A stretch of 28,280 bases of DNA from CAZDAM01 sp964503595 (GTDB lineage: Bacteria; Muiribacteriota; UBA6191), in NCBI GenBank assembly GCA_964503595.1, contig CAZDAM010000038.1, positions 1 through 28,280 on the forward strand. Direction: 5' to 3'. The stretch's first letter is position 1, and every line of letters begins with the position of its first letter. The position numbers and the translations under genes were made by a program. The notes under the pieces were generated by a model. The model had not been told where the DNA came from, made no database searches, and saw only the letters and a program-made list of their open reading frames with translations. Of this stretch, positions 11,073-19,458 are shown piece after piece.

Positions 11073-11135
11073 ATTTTACTCCAATCAGGGGAATTCCTCC
11101 CCAGGCTCAGATGTTTGAAGGACGTTTCTCGTGGT
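11073..11135. promoter_or_regulatory. Short divergent intergenic region between the hydratase and rmlC
   Basis: Only 63 bp separate the two divergent starts, so the promoters must overlap each other or the coding regions. It holds the hydratase ribosome binding site (minus strand), a GAAGGA for rmlC (11117-11122) and a small palindrome GGAATTCC inside a G/C-flanked stretch at 11088-11102 that could be an operator. No convincing -35/-10 pair was found on either strand. Confidence 0.35.
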
Positions 11136-11684
11136 ATGTTTTGGCCCATGCATATAGAAGAACTTCCTCTTGAGGGCTCTTTGAAGATCCGCCTCAGGGC
11201 GTTTGAGGACAAACGGGGAATGTTTGTCGAGCTCTACCGCCGCGAACATTTTAGCAGAATCGGAATCCCGGAGGATTTTGTACAGGACAATCTAGCTTCT
11301 TCCCGAAAAGGTTCCTTAAGGGGTTTTCACTACCAGATTGGTGAGGCTCTTCACGGAAAACTGATTCGCTGTCATGATGGTCTGGTTTTTGACTGTGGTC
11401 TTGATATGCGCTCTCAGAGTCCGACATTTGGCCAGCACATGATTCTGGAAATGCAGGATCCCCTGGAGTGGATCTGGCTTCCACCTGGCATTGCTCATGG
11501 CTATTTAACCGTCAGTGACAAGGCTGTTATGCACTATAAATTGACTTATGCCTACCGTCCGGAACTGGAACGCGGAGTTCATCCCCTGGATCCCTTTCTT
11601 GGAATTGCCTGGCCAGATATGGAATTTCTTTTGTCTGACAAGGATGCATCACTCCCGCTTTTTGAGCAGGCGGTGAAGGTCTGA
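11136..11684 (+). CDS. rmlC: dTDP-4-dehydrorhamnose 3,5-epimerase
   Basis: Epimerises dTDP-4-keto-6-deoxyglucose at C3 and C5, the third step of dTDP-L-rhamnose synthesis for surface polysaccharide. The 182-residue cupin carries the family motifs: RGMFVELYRREHF near the N-terminus, VQDNLASSRKGSLRGFHYQ with the catalytic His near 65, FDCGLDMRSQSPTFG, WLPPGIAHGYL, the active-site Tyr region HYKLTYAYRPELERG and the LGIAWP end motif. Two starts are possible: ATG at 11136 (GAAGGA 13 bases upstream) and ATG at 11148, which fits the usual family N-terminus. Here it stands alone, without rmlA, rmlB or rmlD nearby, and is followed 32 bp later by the CarB-like gene. Isolated rmlC-like genes sometimes act on other dTDP-sugars, so the exact product is less certain than the family. 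Confidence 0.9.
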   Translation: MFWPMHIEELPLEGSLKIRLRAFEDKRGMFVELYRREHFSRIGIPEDFVQDNLASSRKGSLRGFHYQIGEALHGKLIRCHDGLVFDCGLDMRSQSPTFGQHMILEMQDPLEWIWLPPGIAHGYLTVSDKAVMHYKLTYAYRPELERGVHPLDPFLGIAWPDMEFLLSDKDASLPLFEQAVKV

Positions 11685-11716
11685 GACGACCGGAAATAGC
11701 ATCGGCCAATCTCGTT

Positions 11717-13921
11717 TTGCTGGCTCCGCTTCCCCAGAATTCCGTAAGGCTTTCTCGTTTTGGCCGTTTTTGCGCCCGGGTTGCCGGAGATTTTTCCCGC
11801 CATGGAGTCCGGTTTTATATTGCCGGCTCTTCGATTGCCGAGGGAGTCTCATCGGATCGGTATTTGCATGGGAATCAGGAAGAGCTTCCGGGGCTTTTGT
11901 GCCGCGCCAGACCTGATGGAGTTATGAGTTTTTTATGTCGTGGCTTTCAGATTCCAGTGCAGGTAAGGGATTTGACCCCGGATTTCCGGCTGAGCAAGGA
12001 AGGCATTCAGAATGCCGGTTTTTCACGCATTCGCTCTGTCTGGGTACGGAATCTGGTGGAATGTCGTGTCTGGCTGGAGCGTCTGCACAGCCCTGTTCTG
12101 ATTCGGGCAGGTTCCGACCTGCCAGCGAGTGTGGCTCGAACTCCGGAAGAAGCCGAGATCCTGGCTTCGGATCTTCTGGAACTTTGTGAGGAAGATGGTT
12201 TGCAGATTGAAGAATTTGCTGAAGGGGCCAGGGTTGTCTGGGCCTGCCTGAGCGCCCAGGAAGGTCGGGTTTTCAGTCTTGGGCTCTGCGAGGAGCTGGA
12301 GTGCCGTGAGCTGAATTCCCGAAAAGGTCCCATGTTCTGTCCACCTTTGAATCTGAGAGAGGAGCAGAAGGAAGCAGCCCGTTGTCTGGCATTTCAGGTT
12401 GCTGCTGAATTAAGTCTGAGCGGGTGGTTTGAAATCGAAATTCTGGTGGATCCTATCGGGGGAAGGATGAGAGTTTCCCAGATTGCTGCGGATTTGGGAG
12501 AAGCCGGGCTTTTATATCTTCAGTCAGAAGGGGTCGCCCCACTCCTATCCCTGCTTTGGCCAGATGTTTCCCTGAAGGGTTTGAGAAGGCACTACCTGGC
12601 CAGTGTTCCTCCTGATACCCGTGGAATTCCTGTTGGCATGAGGCCTGATGCAGATGAACTGGTCGAGGCGATTTCTCCGCGGGAACTGGCTCAGAAAACC
12701 GTGGTTCTCTGTCGAGCCCGACCGGATAAAAGCAGTTCAGAGGATTTCAGTGGCAGGCTGTCCACGATCTTTTTACATCAGAGACAGGGGATGGAGCCGA
12801 TGGTTTCAGCCTGGAAGAATCGCTGGCCTCTTAACTGGGTGGAGCTGATCCGTCTGGGAACCCCAGCAGTGAAGGATCAGCAGGCTTATGCCCGCATGCA
12901 GGAAGTTGTAGAAATTTTTTCGCGGGCCCATCACTTCAATCTGCCCTTGGAAAACTGGTTTTATATTGGTGAACTGCATGAACTGAAAGCCGAATTTTAT
13001 CACGATCCCCTGATTTTTATGAATGCCCGGGGAGATATTGGCTATCTGCCGGACAGGGAATCAATCGAGGAACTTGCGGTTCAGGATCTTCCTCTGGTTG
13101 CTGTGCATGCCTCCCGTGGGAAGGAATTCTGGCTGGAAAGACTGCCTGGAGATCCCCCCCGGGTTTCCGTACTTGATATTGAAGGCCCCGTGCATCCTTC
13201 TTTAGGTGATGGGGTTCTATGTACTCGTCCGGATCTGGTGCCAGGGTTATCGGCTACAACTCTCATGGCTATGGATGCCTGTATTCGAAATCCCTCCAGA
13301 GGATGGCATTCCCGTTTGGTTGTGAGGGATGGATTGACCAGAATTCGCTGGATTCTTCCAGGTCCTAGCCGCTACAGCATGCTGGCAGGCTATGCCCATG
13401 AATCCCGGTTTCCGATCAATGTGAAAATTCCCCGCCTTGGTCTTCCCGGAATTCGCCCTGATCCCCATGCCATGCCGATTGTTGGGGGTATGAATCGTCA
13501 GGAGGCCCTTAGAGCTGCTTTTGGGATTGCTGGCCTGCCGGGTCGACCCCGAAAGATTATGCTTCTGGCCTTTCCTTCGGAGTTCCTCCAGTTTCAGGAG
13601 CTTGAAGGTTTAAAAAAGGCAGCTCTGAAAGCAGGACTTACTTTGCATATTCCCGAACCGTTTGAGGAACTGGCGCAGAAGGTCGAGCTTCCATATCAGA
13701 GCTTTGCAGCTTCTCTGAATGATTTGCGGCTGATGAGCCATTTGAGGACAGCTGATGCTGTCATCTGCCCTTTGAGCTGGCACAGCTCCCGGGCGCTTAG
13801 AAGTCTTCGCCGGCTTCTTACCGGGGTTGCGGAAAGGAGTATTCCGATTTTACCGGATGCGCCAATGGCAATTTTGTGGCTTCAGGTTCAGGAGAACCGG
13901 ATTCATCAGTTTTCTGAGTAA
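11717..13921 (+). CDS. Divergent CarB-like protein: degenerate ATP-grasp plus MGS-like C-terminal domain, probable pseudoenzyme
   Basis: I compared this from memory with the carbamoyl-phosphate synthase large chain. Residues 1-90 follow the CarB pre-ATP-grasp pattern (a SSDR element, then RPDGVMSF in place of the usual KPDGVIVQ). Residues about 115-275 follow its ATP-grasp domain (SPVLIRAGSDLP, LQIEEFAEGARVVW, SLGLCEELE). About 395-440 resembles the helical oligomerisation domain (NWFYIGELHEL). About 585-610 resembles the linker before the MGS-like domain (HAMPIVGGMNRQEALRAAFG), and 615-725 the MGS-like fold (ADAVICPLSW). Residues 440-580 are unrecognised. Key residues are lost: no GPxRIGQG loop, no Gly-rich ATP loop, and ExNPRxSRT is replaced by VSQIAADLGEA. 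At about 734 residues it lacks a full second half. The TTG at 11717 is the first usual start, yet similarity begins three codons earlier (LVLLAP), so a non-standard start near 11681-11714 is possible. It shares an operon with rmlC. Role unknown. Confidence 0.6.
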   Translation: MLAPLPQNSVRLSRFGRFCARVAGDFSRHGVRFYIAGSSIAEGVSSDRYLHGNQEELPGLLCRARPDGVMSFLCRGFQIPVQVRDLTPDFRLSKEGIQNAGFSRIRSVWVRNLVECRVWLERLHSPVLIRAGSDLPASVARTPEEAEILASDLLELCEEDGLQIEEFAEGARVVWACLSAQEGRVFSLGLCEELECRELNSRKGPMFCPPLNLREEQKEAARCLAFQVAAELSLSGWFEIEILVDPIGGRMRVSQIAADLGEAGLLYLQSEGVAPLLSLLWPDVSLKGLRRHYLASVPPDTRGIPVGMRPDADELVEAISPRELAQKTVVLCRARPDKSSSEDFSGRLSTIFLHQRQGMEPMVSAWKNRWPLNWVELIRLGTPAVKDQQAYARMQEVVEIFSRAHHFNLPLENWFYIGELHELKAEFYHDPLIFMNARGDIGYLPDRESIEELAVQDLPLVAVHASRGKEFWLERLPGDPPRVSVLDIEGPVHPSLGDGVLCTRPDLVPGLSATTLMAMDACIRNPSRGWHSRLVVRDGLTRIRWILPGPSRYSMLAGYAHESRFPINVKIPRLGLPGIRPDPHAMPIVGGMNRQEALRAAFGIAGLPGRPRKIMLLAFPSEFLQFQELEGLKKAALKAGLTLHIPEPFEELAQKVELPYQSFAASLNDLRLMSHLRTADAVICPLSWHSSRALRSLRRLLTGVAERSIPILPDAPMAILWLQVQENRIHQFSE

Positions 13922-15075
13922 AGGGCCTCAAACAGAGCTGTACGCCGGCTTTCTTCAGCGGTAGGGTCATACATGTCCGAGGTGTCATTGTCCTCGGTCA
14001 GCTTCAGCCCCATGGCTCTGATGAGACGGCGAAGCAGGTTTTTGGAGTCGTTGTCGGCCTGATCTTTTGCGACCTGTCTGGCTTCTTCATAACTTAAAGC
14101 GGGTTTCTCTTTTTCCAGAATTACCCCGTGGGCTTGATCCGGTAAGGAGAAGGCTGCGGATCCCAACTGATAGAAGAGATTCATGGCGTAGAGATTATCC
14201 CAATCCTCAAACTGGGTTGATCCATTGAAAAAATCGAGGGATTTCACGGAAGGAAAGCGGTTGGGCAGCTGATGGAAGGGAATGGCAGGGTCATCATTCA
14301 TGAAGGTGGATTCCTCATTGCGTCTGTAGAGGATGGCATCCATCTTCACACCTCTCTCAGCCAGCACTTCCAGAATCTGAAGCGTGGTGGAGGTCGGGGT
14401 ATGGGCAAACAGGTATTTGGCTCCGGGAAGAGCATTGAAGACATGATTGCCCTTGATCCTGATGTCTTTGATTCCGGCACCGTATCTGAGAGCCTGGGCA
14501 ACGGACTTGGCGCAGTTCAGGTTCATATAGTCGTAGACCACTGCCCCACGCTGGTATTCGGTATTGGACTTCTGGGCCCGGTAGTCTTCGTTGAGCCTTT
14601 GATAGAAATCCTGAATTCCCGCGACTTCCTGTTCCGAGATGCCATAGAGTCGGATACCAATCAGGGCCCGTTTGAAAATTTCGCCAAAGTCCAGACCGAA
14701 ATGGGCTTTGGGGGAAATGGACGAATGGACTCCCCATATATATTCATCCTTGGGAATGGCCATGACCAGATCATCGGTATAGTACTTTTCGGGGGAGTGT
14801 TCCTCGGAGCGGTCTGCGTAGAAGTTGGCGGAATGAACCAGAACTTCAGCGGTTCCCGGATCTCTGACAGCAAGAGCCAGATGTCCGGCAGAACCTTTTT
14901 TATGATTGGCAAAACTTAAGAGAATTTCCAGTTGCCAGTCGGTCTGGTTCAGGTAGTTCATGGCTGCCTCAACGCCTGTGGGGGCAGGTCCGTTGGGATG
15001 GGCCCAGGGAGCAGATTCGGCAAATGCCGATGCAGACAGAGTCAGGTTGATCAAAATAAAAAAGTGGCGCAACAT
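13906..15075 (-). CDS. Secreted protein with permuted-papain-like (DUF4105/Lnb-type) signature
   Basis: The N-terminus MLRHFFILINLTLSASAFAE is a signal peptide, so it acts in the periplasm or envelope. A His in GSAGHLALAV near residue 66 and a Cys in YDYMNLNCAKSVAQAL near 188 occur in His-before-Cys order, with a strand-rich region (VLVHSANFYAD, YIWGVHSSI) between. That is the layout of circularly permuted papain-like domains such as DUF4105, some of which are envelope peptidases or lipases. About 390 residues; the acidic C-terminal third is unrecognised. The ATG has GGAGG 4 bases upstream and lies 20 bp after the HEAT gene, so it is likely the last gene of the operon. Its last 16 bp overlap, tail to tail, the end of the convergent CarB-like gene. 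Family call moderate; catalysis not shown. Confidence 0.5.
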   Translation of the reverse strand: MLRHFFILINLTLSASAFAESAPWAHPNGPAPTGVEAAMNYLNQTDWQLEILLSFANHKKGSAGHLALAVRDPGTAEVLVHSANFYADRSEEHSPEKYYTDDLVMAIPKDEYIWGVHSSISPKAHFGLDFGEIFKRALIGIRLYGISEQEVAGIQDFYQRLNEDYRAQKSNTEYQRGAVVYDYMNLNCAKSVAQALRYGAGIKDIRIKGNHVFNALPGAKYLFAHTPTSTTLQILEVLAERGVKMDAILYRRNEESTFMNDDPAIPFHQLPNRFPSVKSLDFFNGSTQFEDWDNLYAMNLFYQLGSAAFSLPDQAHGVILEKEKPALSYEEARQVAKDQADNDSKNLLRRLIRAMGLKLTEDNDTSDMYDPTAEESRRTALFEALYSEN

Positions 15076-15095
15076 GAACCCTCCAGAAAGGTCTA

Positions 15096-17129
15096 CTACG
15101 AATTCTGAGCCGGAAGGTTGCGCAGATGGGAGCGGACTTTTTCCAGTTTGGGGACATAGTTTTTCAGGCGGGCCTGCAGAACATCAAGTTCCTTGTGCCG
15201 AAAGCGCCCGGCACGCATTTCCATCAAGGTGAGCTTACCCAGGGAGAGCAGGGATTTTCTGACTTGAATCTGAAGTTTACGCTGCAGGATCAGGTTTTCC
15301 CTGGTTCTTGATGGAGAAGAGTCCAGAAACTGGCGGAACCGGTTTCGGAGTTCTTCAGTCTCACGGGTAATTTTCTGGATTTTGGCATTTGTCATCGGCT
15401 CGGTGGCTGAAATCTGTAAAACGATTGTGCCAGCTTCCTGAAGAGTTTCCTGAATCTTGTCCTCAAGATCTTCCTGTATCTGAAGAAGCTTTTTGGGGTC
15501 CGGCCCTGTGGGTTTGGCTGGAGCGGGTTCTTCAGCTTGTACTGCTAAAGACTTTTGAATTTCTGGTTCGGGTTGAAGACTTTTGGGGATCGGAGCAGCA
15601 ACAGGTTCTGGAGCAGGTTCCGGTTTTTGCTCCGGAAGGAAATTCCAGAGAATTTCATGGGGGCTGTTTTCAAACCAGTCGGAAAAAAGATGTTCCTCTT
15701 CGACTTCAGACCATTTCAGTTCACAGGAAAGTTCAAGCTTCAGACCCAGGTGGTTTTGACTGATTTCCAGAAGATACTCGTGAAGAGCCTGAAAAGCCTG
15801 CTCCCTTCTTCTGGCTTCCAGAAGATTCTCAGGTTCGGGAGGGGGTACTATTTCATCAGAAGGAGTGGGGAGTGGCTCTTCTTCCAGGCTGGCCCATTCC
15901 GAAGCGTCTTCCATTTCTGGGAGTTCCTCCATGGAAGGGAGTTCTTCCATTTCGGGAATCCCTGGCATATCAGCAAACAGATTCTGTTCGGGGAGGTCTT
16001 CTTCGACTGCTTCAGAAGTGCCTGCTTCGGGGTCGTTGGCAAAAAGATCGGGGATCCCTTCTTCAGCTGAATCCCCCAGAACATCAAAAAACAGCTCCCC
16101 GGATTCCTCAGCCGGGGTAGAATCAGCCGGAGTTTCTTCCTGTGCGGGGCTTTCCAGAAAATCAGGCTCCAGTTCCAGACTGTTTTCATAACTGAGGCTT
16201 AAGGCATTTTCCTCGTCGATGAACTCATCCAGATCTTCATCGGATTCTGAAGCATGGGAAGATGTGTGCTCTCCCAGGTGGAAGATTTCAAAGTCATCAT
16301 CAGGGCTTTCTTCAGACTTTTTTTCGATGTCACCGAAAGACGCCAGAACGGTTTCGGCGGCTTCGCAGATTTCAATGTCCTGGTCCATGGAAAGCTGCTT
16401 GAGGCGTGAACGTGTCGTTTCATCAGGGTAGGCCACCAGGGCCTGGATGGCCCGGACGCGAATATCCCGGTACGGATCGTGCAGACAGCGTAGAAGCAGG
16501 TTCTGGTGCTCGGGTTGAGATGGTAGCTGGGAGAGAGCCCAGACCGCTGATTCCCTCATGGAGATGCGGGTTGTATTGAGCATGGCCTTCAGATGTTCGT
16601 GGACAAGCTCCGGCTTAAGACAACCGATGGCGACAATGGCATTACCACGGATTCTGTTGTTGACATGATCTAAAAAAGGTTTGAGCAGATCGACCTGGAA
16701 TTTCACCGGGGCACAGCGGGCATAGGCTTCAATTGAGGCAGAAACGATTCTCTCGGAAGGTGAAGCCAGGTGGGGTTCGATTGCGGTGTAATCCTGATAG
16801 GAAGAAGGAATATCCCTAAGCCAGGAGAGGATGGCATCCTCATCCTGAATCGCTACCGGCTGGCTTTCTTCTTTGGATGTCCTGGCCTCAGAATTCATTT
16901 TGATCGGCAGTCTTCCGACATGGTTGGAAGCCTTGCGGGCCAGAAAGGAAATATCGGGGTGAGAGGATTCCATCAGATGATGGATGGCTTCTGCGAGGCC
17001 GGCCTGAAGTTCGGAGTCCACCGACTCGTCCCGCCTCAGTCTGGGAACATGCATCAAAGCCAGGATGATCAGTTTTTCACTGTCTCCCTGTAAATCTTTG
17101 AGTATCTTGCGCCACTGTGCTTCAGACAT
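15096..17129 (-). CDS. HEAT-repeat protein with long acidic disordered region and C-terminal coiled coil
   Basis: 677 residues, cytoplasmic (no signal peptide). Residues 1-255 are paired helices of HEAT/PBS-lyase type (RGNAIVAIGCLKP, MRESAVWALSQLP, IRVRAIQALVAYP). Residues about 260-430 are acidic, Pro/Glu-rich and presumably disordered, with repeated short motifs (DLFANDP, NLFADMP, MEELPSMEELPEMED). Residues about 545-677 are charged and helical, probably a coiled coil. The N-terminal segment DISFLARKASNH matches DIAFLARKARNH in the HEAT protein at 18037-19458, and DIEICEAA matches related motifs in both neighbours, so the three are paralogs. HEAT proteins usually scaffold protein complexes; the partner is unknown. 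No ribosome binding site precedes the ATG, and a possible promoter lies directly upstream, so a leaderless transcript is possible. Confidence 0.85.
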   Translation of the reverse strand: MSEAQWRKILKDLQGDSEKLIILALMHVPRLRRDESVDSELQAGLAEAIHHLMESSHPDISFLARKASNHVGRLPIKMNSEARTSKEESQPVAIQDEDAILSWLRDIPSSYQDYTAIEPHLASPSERIVSASIEAYARCAPVKFQVDLLKPFLDHVNNRIRGNAIVAIGCLKPELVHEHLKAMLNTTRISMRESAVWALSQLPSQPEHQNLLLRCLHDPYRDIRVRAIQALVAYPDETTRSRLKQLSMDQDIEICEAAETVLASFGDIEKKSEESPDDDFEIFHLGEHTSSHASESDEDLDEFIDEENALSLSYENSLELEPDFLESPAQEETPADSTPAEESGELFFDVLGDSAEEGIPDLFANDPEAGTSEAVEEDLPEQNLFADMPGIPEMEELPSMEELPEMEDASEWASLEEEPLPTPSDEIVPPPEPENLLEARRREQAFQALHEYLLEISQNHLGLKLELSCELKWSEVEEEHLFSDWFENSPHEILWNFLPEQKPEPAPEPVAAPIPKSLQPEPEIQKSLAVQAEEPAPAKPTGPDPKKLLQIQEDLEDKIQETLQEAGTIVLQISATEPMTNAKIQKITRETEELRNRFRQFLDSSPSRTRENLILQRKLQIQVRKSLLSLGKLTLMEMRAGRFRHKELDVLQARLKNYVPKLEKVRSHLRNLPAQNS

Positions 17130-17137
17130 GACAATTC

Positions 17138-17166
17138 AGTATAACCCAGTCTGGCCTGTGATTCAG
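17138..17166 (-). promoter_or_regulatory. Possible internal promoter giving a near-leaderless HEAT gene transcript
   Basis: In the only sizeable gap of this gene train (17130-17195) the minus strand reads CTGAAT, 17 bases, then TATACT. The -10 matches 5 of 6 consensus bases and the -35 only 3 of 6. Its expected start point falls within a few bases of the ATG at 17129, which has no ribosome binding site. This is a weak signal supported mainly by position. Confidence 0.25.
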
Positions 17167-17195
17167 GGATGGAACCTGAGGCCTTGACACTTTTT

Positions 17196-18062
17196 TTAAG
17201 TTTCCCTGCTGTAAAGTCGCAGGGGGCGCGCAATTTTTACAAAATTACGGGCTGATGAACTGCCGAACTCTTCCAGAGCCCGCGCTGCCTTTTCACAGAC
17301 ATCAATATCCAGGTCCCGTTTCAGTTCTTCCAGACGCTTTTTGACAATCTCTACATTTCGGGTCTTAAGAATATCAATGGCTTCCATGCGGATCTGAGTA
17401 GCGGGATCCCGGCTGATGGTCACCATCAGTCCGTCAATTTCCGGGGTGGGTTCCAGGCGGGAGAGGGTCATCAGAGCGGCCCGGCGGCGGCCAGGCTCGC
17501 GAGCCGAAGCCATACTTCTGAGTGTCCTCAGGATAACATCCAGAGGATAGCGGGAAAGCATAAAAGCGGTATGATGACTGACCAGAGGCAGGGGATCACA
17601 AATCCAGGGCAGGATAACCCCCAGCCCTTCAATCGGAGTACTGCGAATGAAGAGTTCGGCGGAAGCGGCCCGGACCCGACCATCCTGATGCCTCAGAAAA
17701 TGGCGGGCCAGACTAAGATCCTGACGAGCGGAGTGTGGACAGAGCCTGAACATCGAAGCTGCCAGCAGGGCAGGTTTTTCAATGTTTGATGCGATATCCT
17801 TTAATAGGGAAGCTCGCAGAGCCGGTGCAGGATTCTTGATGAAGAGATTTTCCAGTTCCTGCCGTGCTTCGGCAATCAGCCGGAAAAAAGAATCCTGGGC
17901 TCTGACCTGGGCGAGGCAAAGGGCCGAAAGCAGGGATTCCGCATGCTCCGGATCCTGGACCATGGAAGGATTCAGATGGAGGATCCGGATCAGATGCCAG
18001 CGCAAGGAAGTCGTACTGGCATCTGCCAGTTCCTGCTCAATCTTCCTCAGTAGAATCGCCAT
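17196..18062 (-). CDS. HEAT-repeat protein, compact form
   Basis: About 288 residues, all helical, cytoplasmic. HEAT/PBS-lyase-like helical pairs recur along the chain (VRAASAELFIRSTP, RRRAALMTLSRLEP, IRMEAIDILKTRN) and the last repeat is LDIDVCEKAARALEEFG, the same closing motif as in its two HEAT neighbours. It lacks the acidic tail and coiled coil of those proteins. The frame can be opened at a TTG (18086), but that has no ribosome binding site; the ATG at 18062 has GAAGG about 12 bases upstream and leaves a 26-bp overlap with the preceding HEAT gene, consistent with translational coupling. A scaffold role is inferred from the fold only. Confidence 0.8.
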   Translation of the reverse strand: MAILLRKIEQELADASTTSLRWHLIRILHLNPSMVQDPEHAESLLSALCLAQVRAQDSFFRLIAEARQELENLFIKNPAPALRASLLKDIASNIEKPALLAASMFRLCPHSARQDLSLARHFLRHQDGRVRAASAELFIRSTPIEGLGVILPWICDPLPLVSHHTAFMLSRYPLDVILRTLRSMASAREPGRRRAALMTLSRLEPTPEIDGLMVTISRDPATQIRMEAIDILKTRNVEIVKKRLEELKRDLDIDVCEKAARALEEFGSSSARNFVKIARPLRLYSRET

Positions 18063-19458
18063 GCTTGATCTGATGCCTTCGCCCAAAAAGTTTCAGAATA
18101 CGTTTGATTCTTTCCATCATCCCGGGAAAGATGGTTTCTTCCTTCTGATGCAGTTCTACAGCAAGGTAGCCGATTTCAATGGTGGTATCCTCTATTTTTG
18201 ACTCGAGTTCCCGAATGGCAAGCTCCAGATCCACTCCTGCACCAACAATGCGCCCCATGGAACGCAGAAGACTTTTATCCTCCATCCGGATTTGGTGCTT
18301 TTCAAGCTGGTCCCGGTGCTTATCCAGAACAAAAAGCTGCTTGTGAAACAATTCGCCTTTCATGGTACCGGAGTGGATGGCCTGTAGAATCGACTGGCCC
18401 AGAAAAAGGCATTCATTATCCATCTGTTCATCCAGATCCATGAGATCGGATTCCTTGCTGGGACCCTGAGGCTGACCTTCCTGGGCAGGGATTTCCGGTT
18501 CTTCTTCCGGGTTTTGAAGTCGGTTGAGTTCGACCAGTTTCTGTCCTTCGCCTTCAGAAAGGTCTTTCAATGCATTCATAGCGGCTTCACTGACTTCAAT
18601 ATCCACATCCTGAGCCAGACGTCTTAAAACCGGGATGGTTTCGGCTTCTTTGCGGTTCTGAAGGATTTTCACCAGCTTCAGGCGGTTTCCTTCCCAGGGG
18701 TCATTGGAAGCCAGGGACAGAAGTTTGAGGATATCCTCTCCTTTTAAATGGGTCAGAGCATGAAGAGCAGAGGCTCGGTCTGGAATGGAAGGACTTTTGA
18801 TCATGGATTTCAGCTGTTCCACGATTTCTCTGGGATCGTGCTTTCCCACGGCTTCGATCGCATTGGCCCTGACCCGGTTAATGGAATCCCCTAAAAGAGG
18901 TGGAAGAAGGGTCAGAATCTGTTCCCGGCTACCCAGTCTGCCAATGGCTTCGGCGGCATTGGCCCTGAGGCGGTCATGGGGAGAGTGCAGAAAAACCTCA
19001 AGCAGGGGAACGGCATCCTTTTCATTGAGTTCGGCCAGGGCCAAAGCAATGGGGGCCAGAACTTTGGGACTTCTTTCCACAATCAGCTGGCGCATCAGAA
19101 CATTCATCAGGCTTTCCGGTTTCTGTTCGATCCAGGCCAGAATTGCGGGAAGACGGTTTTCCTCGTTTTCATGCATCAGCTCCTTGACTCCCGGCAGATC
19201 CCGTTCGGGGTTGCTCTCCTGAAAAATCTGAGGAAACTGATTTTCGATATGATTGCGGGCCTTGCGGGCAAGAAAGGCAATGTCCTTGTTTTCATGCCTT
19301 AGAAGAGGAAGAACCCTGGTATGAAGACCTCTGACAAACTCATGACCCTTGTGAGAGTTTTTGAGGTTCAGGCGGGCCAGGGTTCCCAGAGCCAAGGTTA
19401 GGATATCCGGATCCTCACTGCGCAAATCTTCCAGAAGCCTTTCGGTATCAAAAGTCAT
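18037..19458 (-). CDS. HEAT-repeat protein with helical C-terminal domain
   Basis: 473 residues, cytoplasmic. Residues 1-300 are HEAT repeats with clear PBS-lyase-type units (LRANAAEAIGRLG, VRANAIEAVGKHDP, DRASALHALTHLKG) ending in DVDIEVSEAAMNAL. A short Pro/Glu/Gln-rich linker near 315-345 leads to a charged, helical C-terminal domain with a coiled-coil look. The N-terminal DIAFLARKARNH motif is shared with the HEAT protein encoded at 15096-17129. Its start overlaps the end of pgeF by 11 bp and its end overlaps the next HEAT gene by 26 bp, so the genes are almost certainly co-translated. Binding partner unknown; the conserved block with its two paralogs suggests they act in one assembly (inference). 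Confidence 0.85.
   Translation of the reverse strand: MTFDTERLLEDLRSEDPDILTLALGTLARLNLKNSHKGHEFVRGLHTRVLPLLRHENKDIAFLARKARNHIENQFPQIFQESNPERDLPGVKELMHENEENRLPAILAWIEQKPESLMNVLMRQLIVERSPKVLAPIALALAELNEKDAVPLLEVFLHSPHDRLRANAAEAIGRLGSREQILTLLPPLLGDSINRVRANAIEAVGKHDPREIVEQLKSMIKSPSIPDRASALHALTHLKGEDILKLLSLASNDPWEGNRLKLVKILQNRKEAETIPVLRRLAQDVDIEVSEAAMNALKDLSEGEGQKLVELNRLQNPEEEPEIPAQEGQPQGPSKESDLMDLDEQMDNECLFLGQSILQAIHSGTMKGELFHKQLFVLDKHRDQLEKHQIRMEDKSLLRSMGRIVGAGVDLELAIRELESKIEDTTIEIGYLAVELHQKEETIFPGMMERIKRILKLFGRRHQIKHGDSTEED

Noticed and set aside
14272..14919. 215-codon plus-strand ORF opposite the DUF4105-like gene
   Set aside because: The minus-strand gene has a signal peptide, a ribosome binding site and motif residues. 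The plus-strand frame has none.
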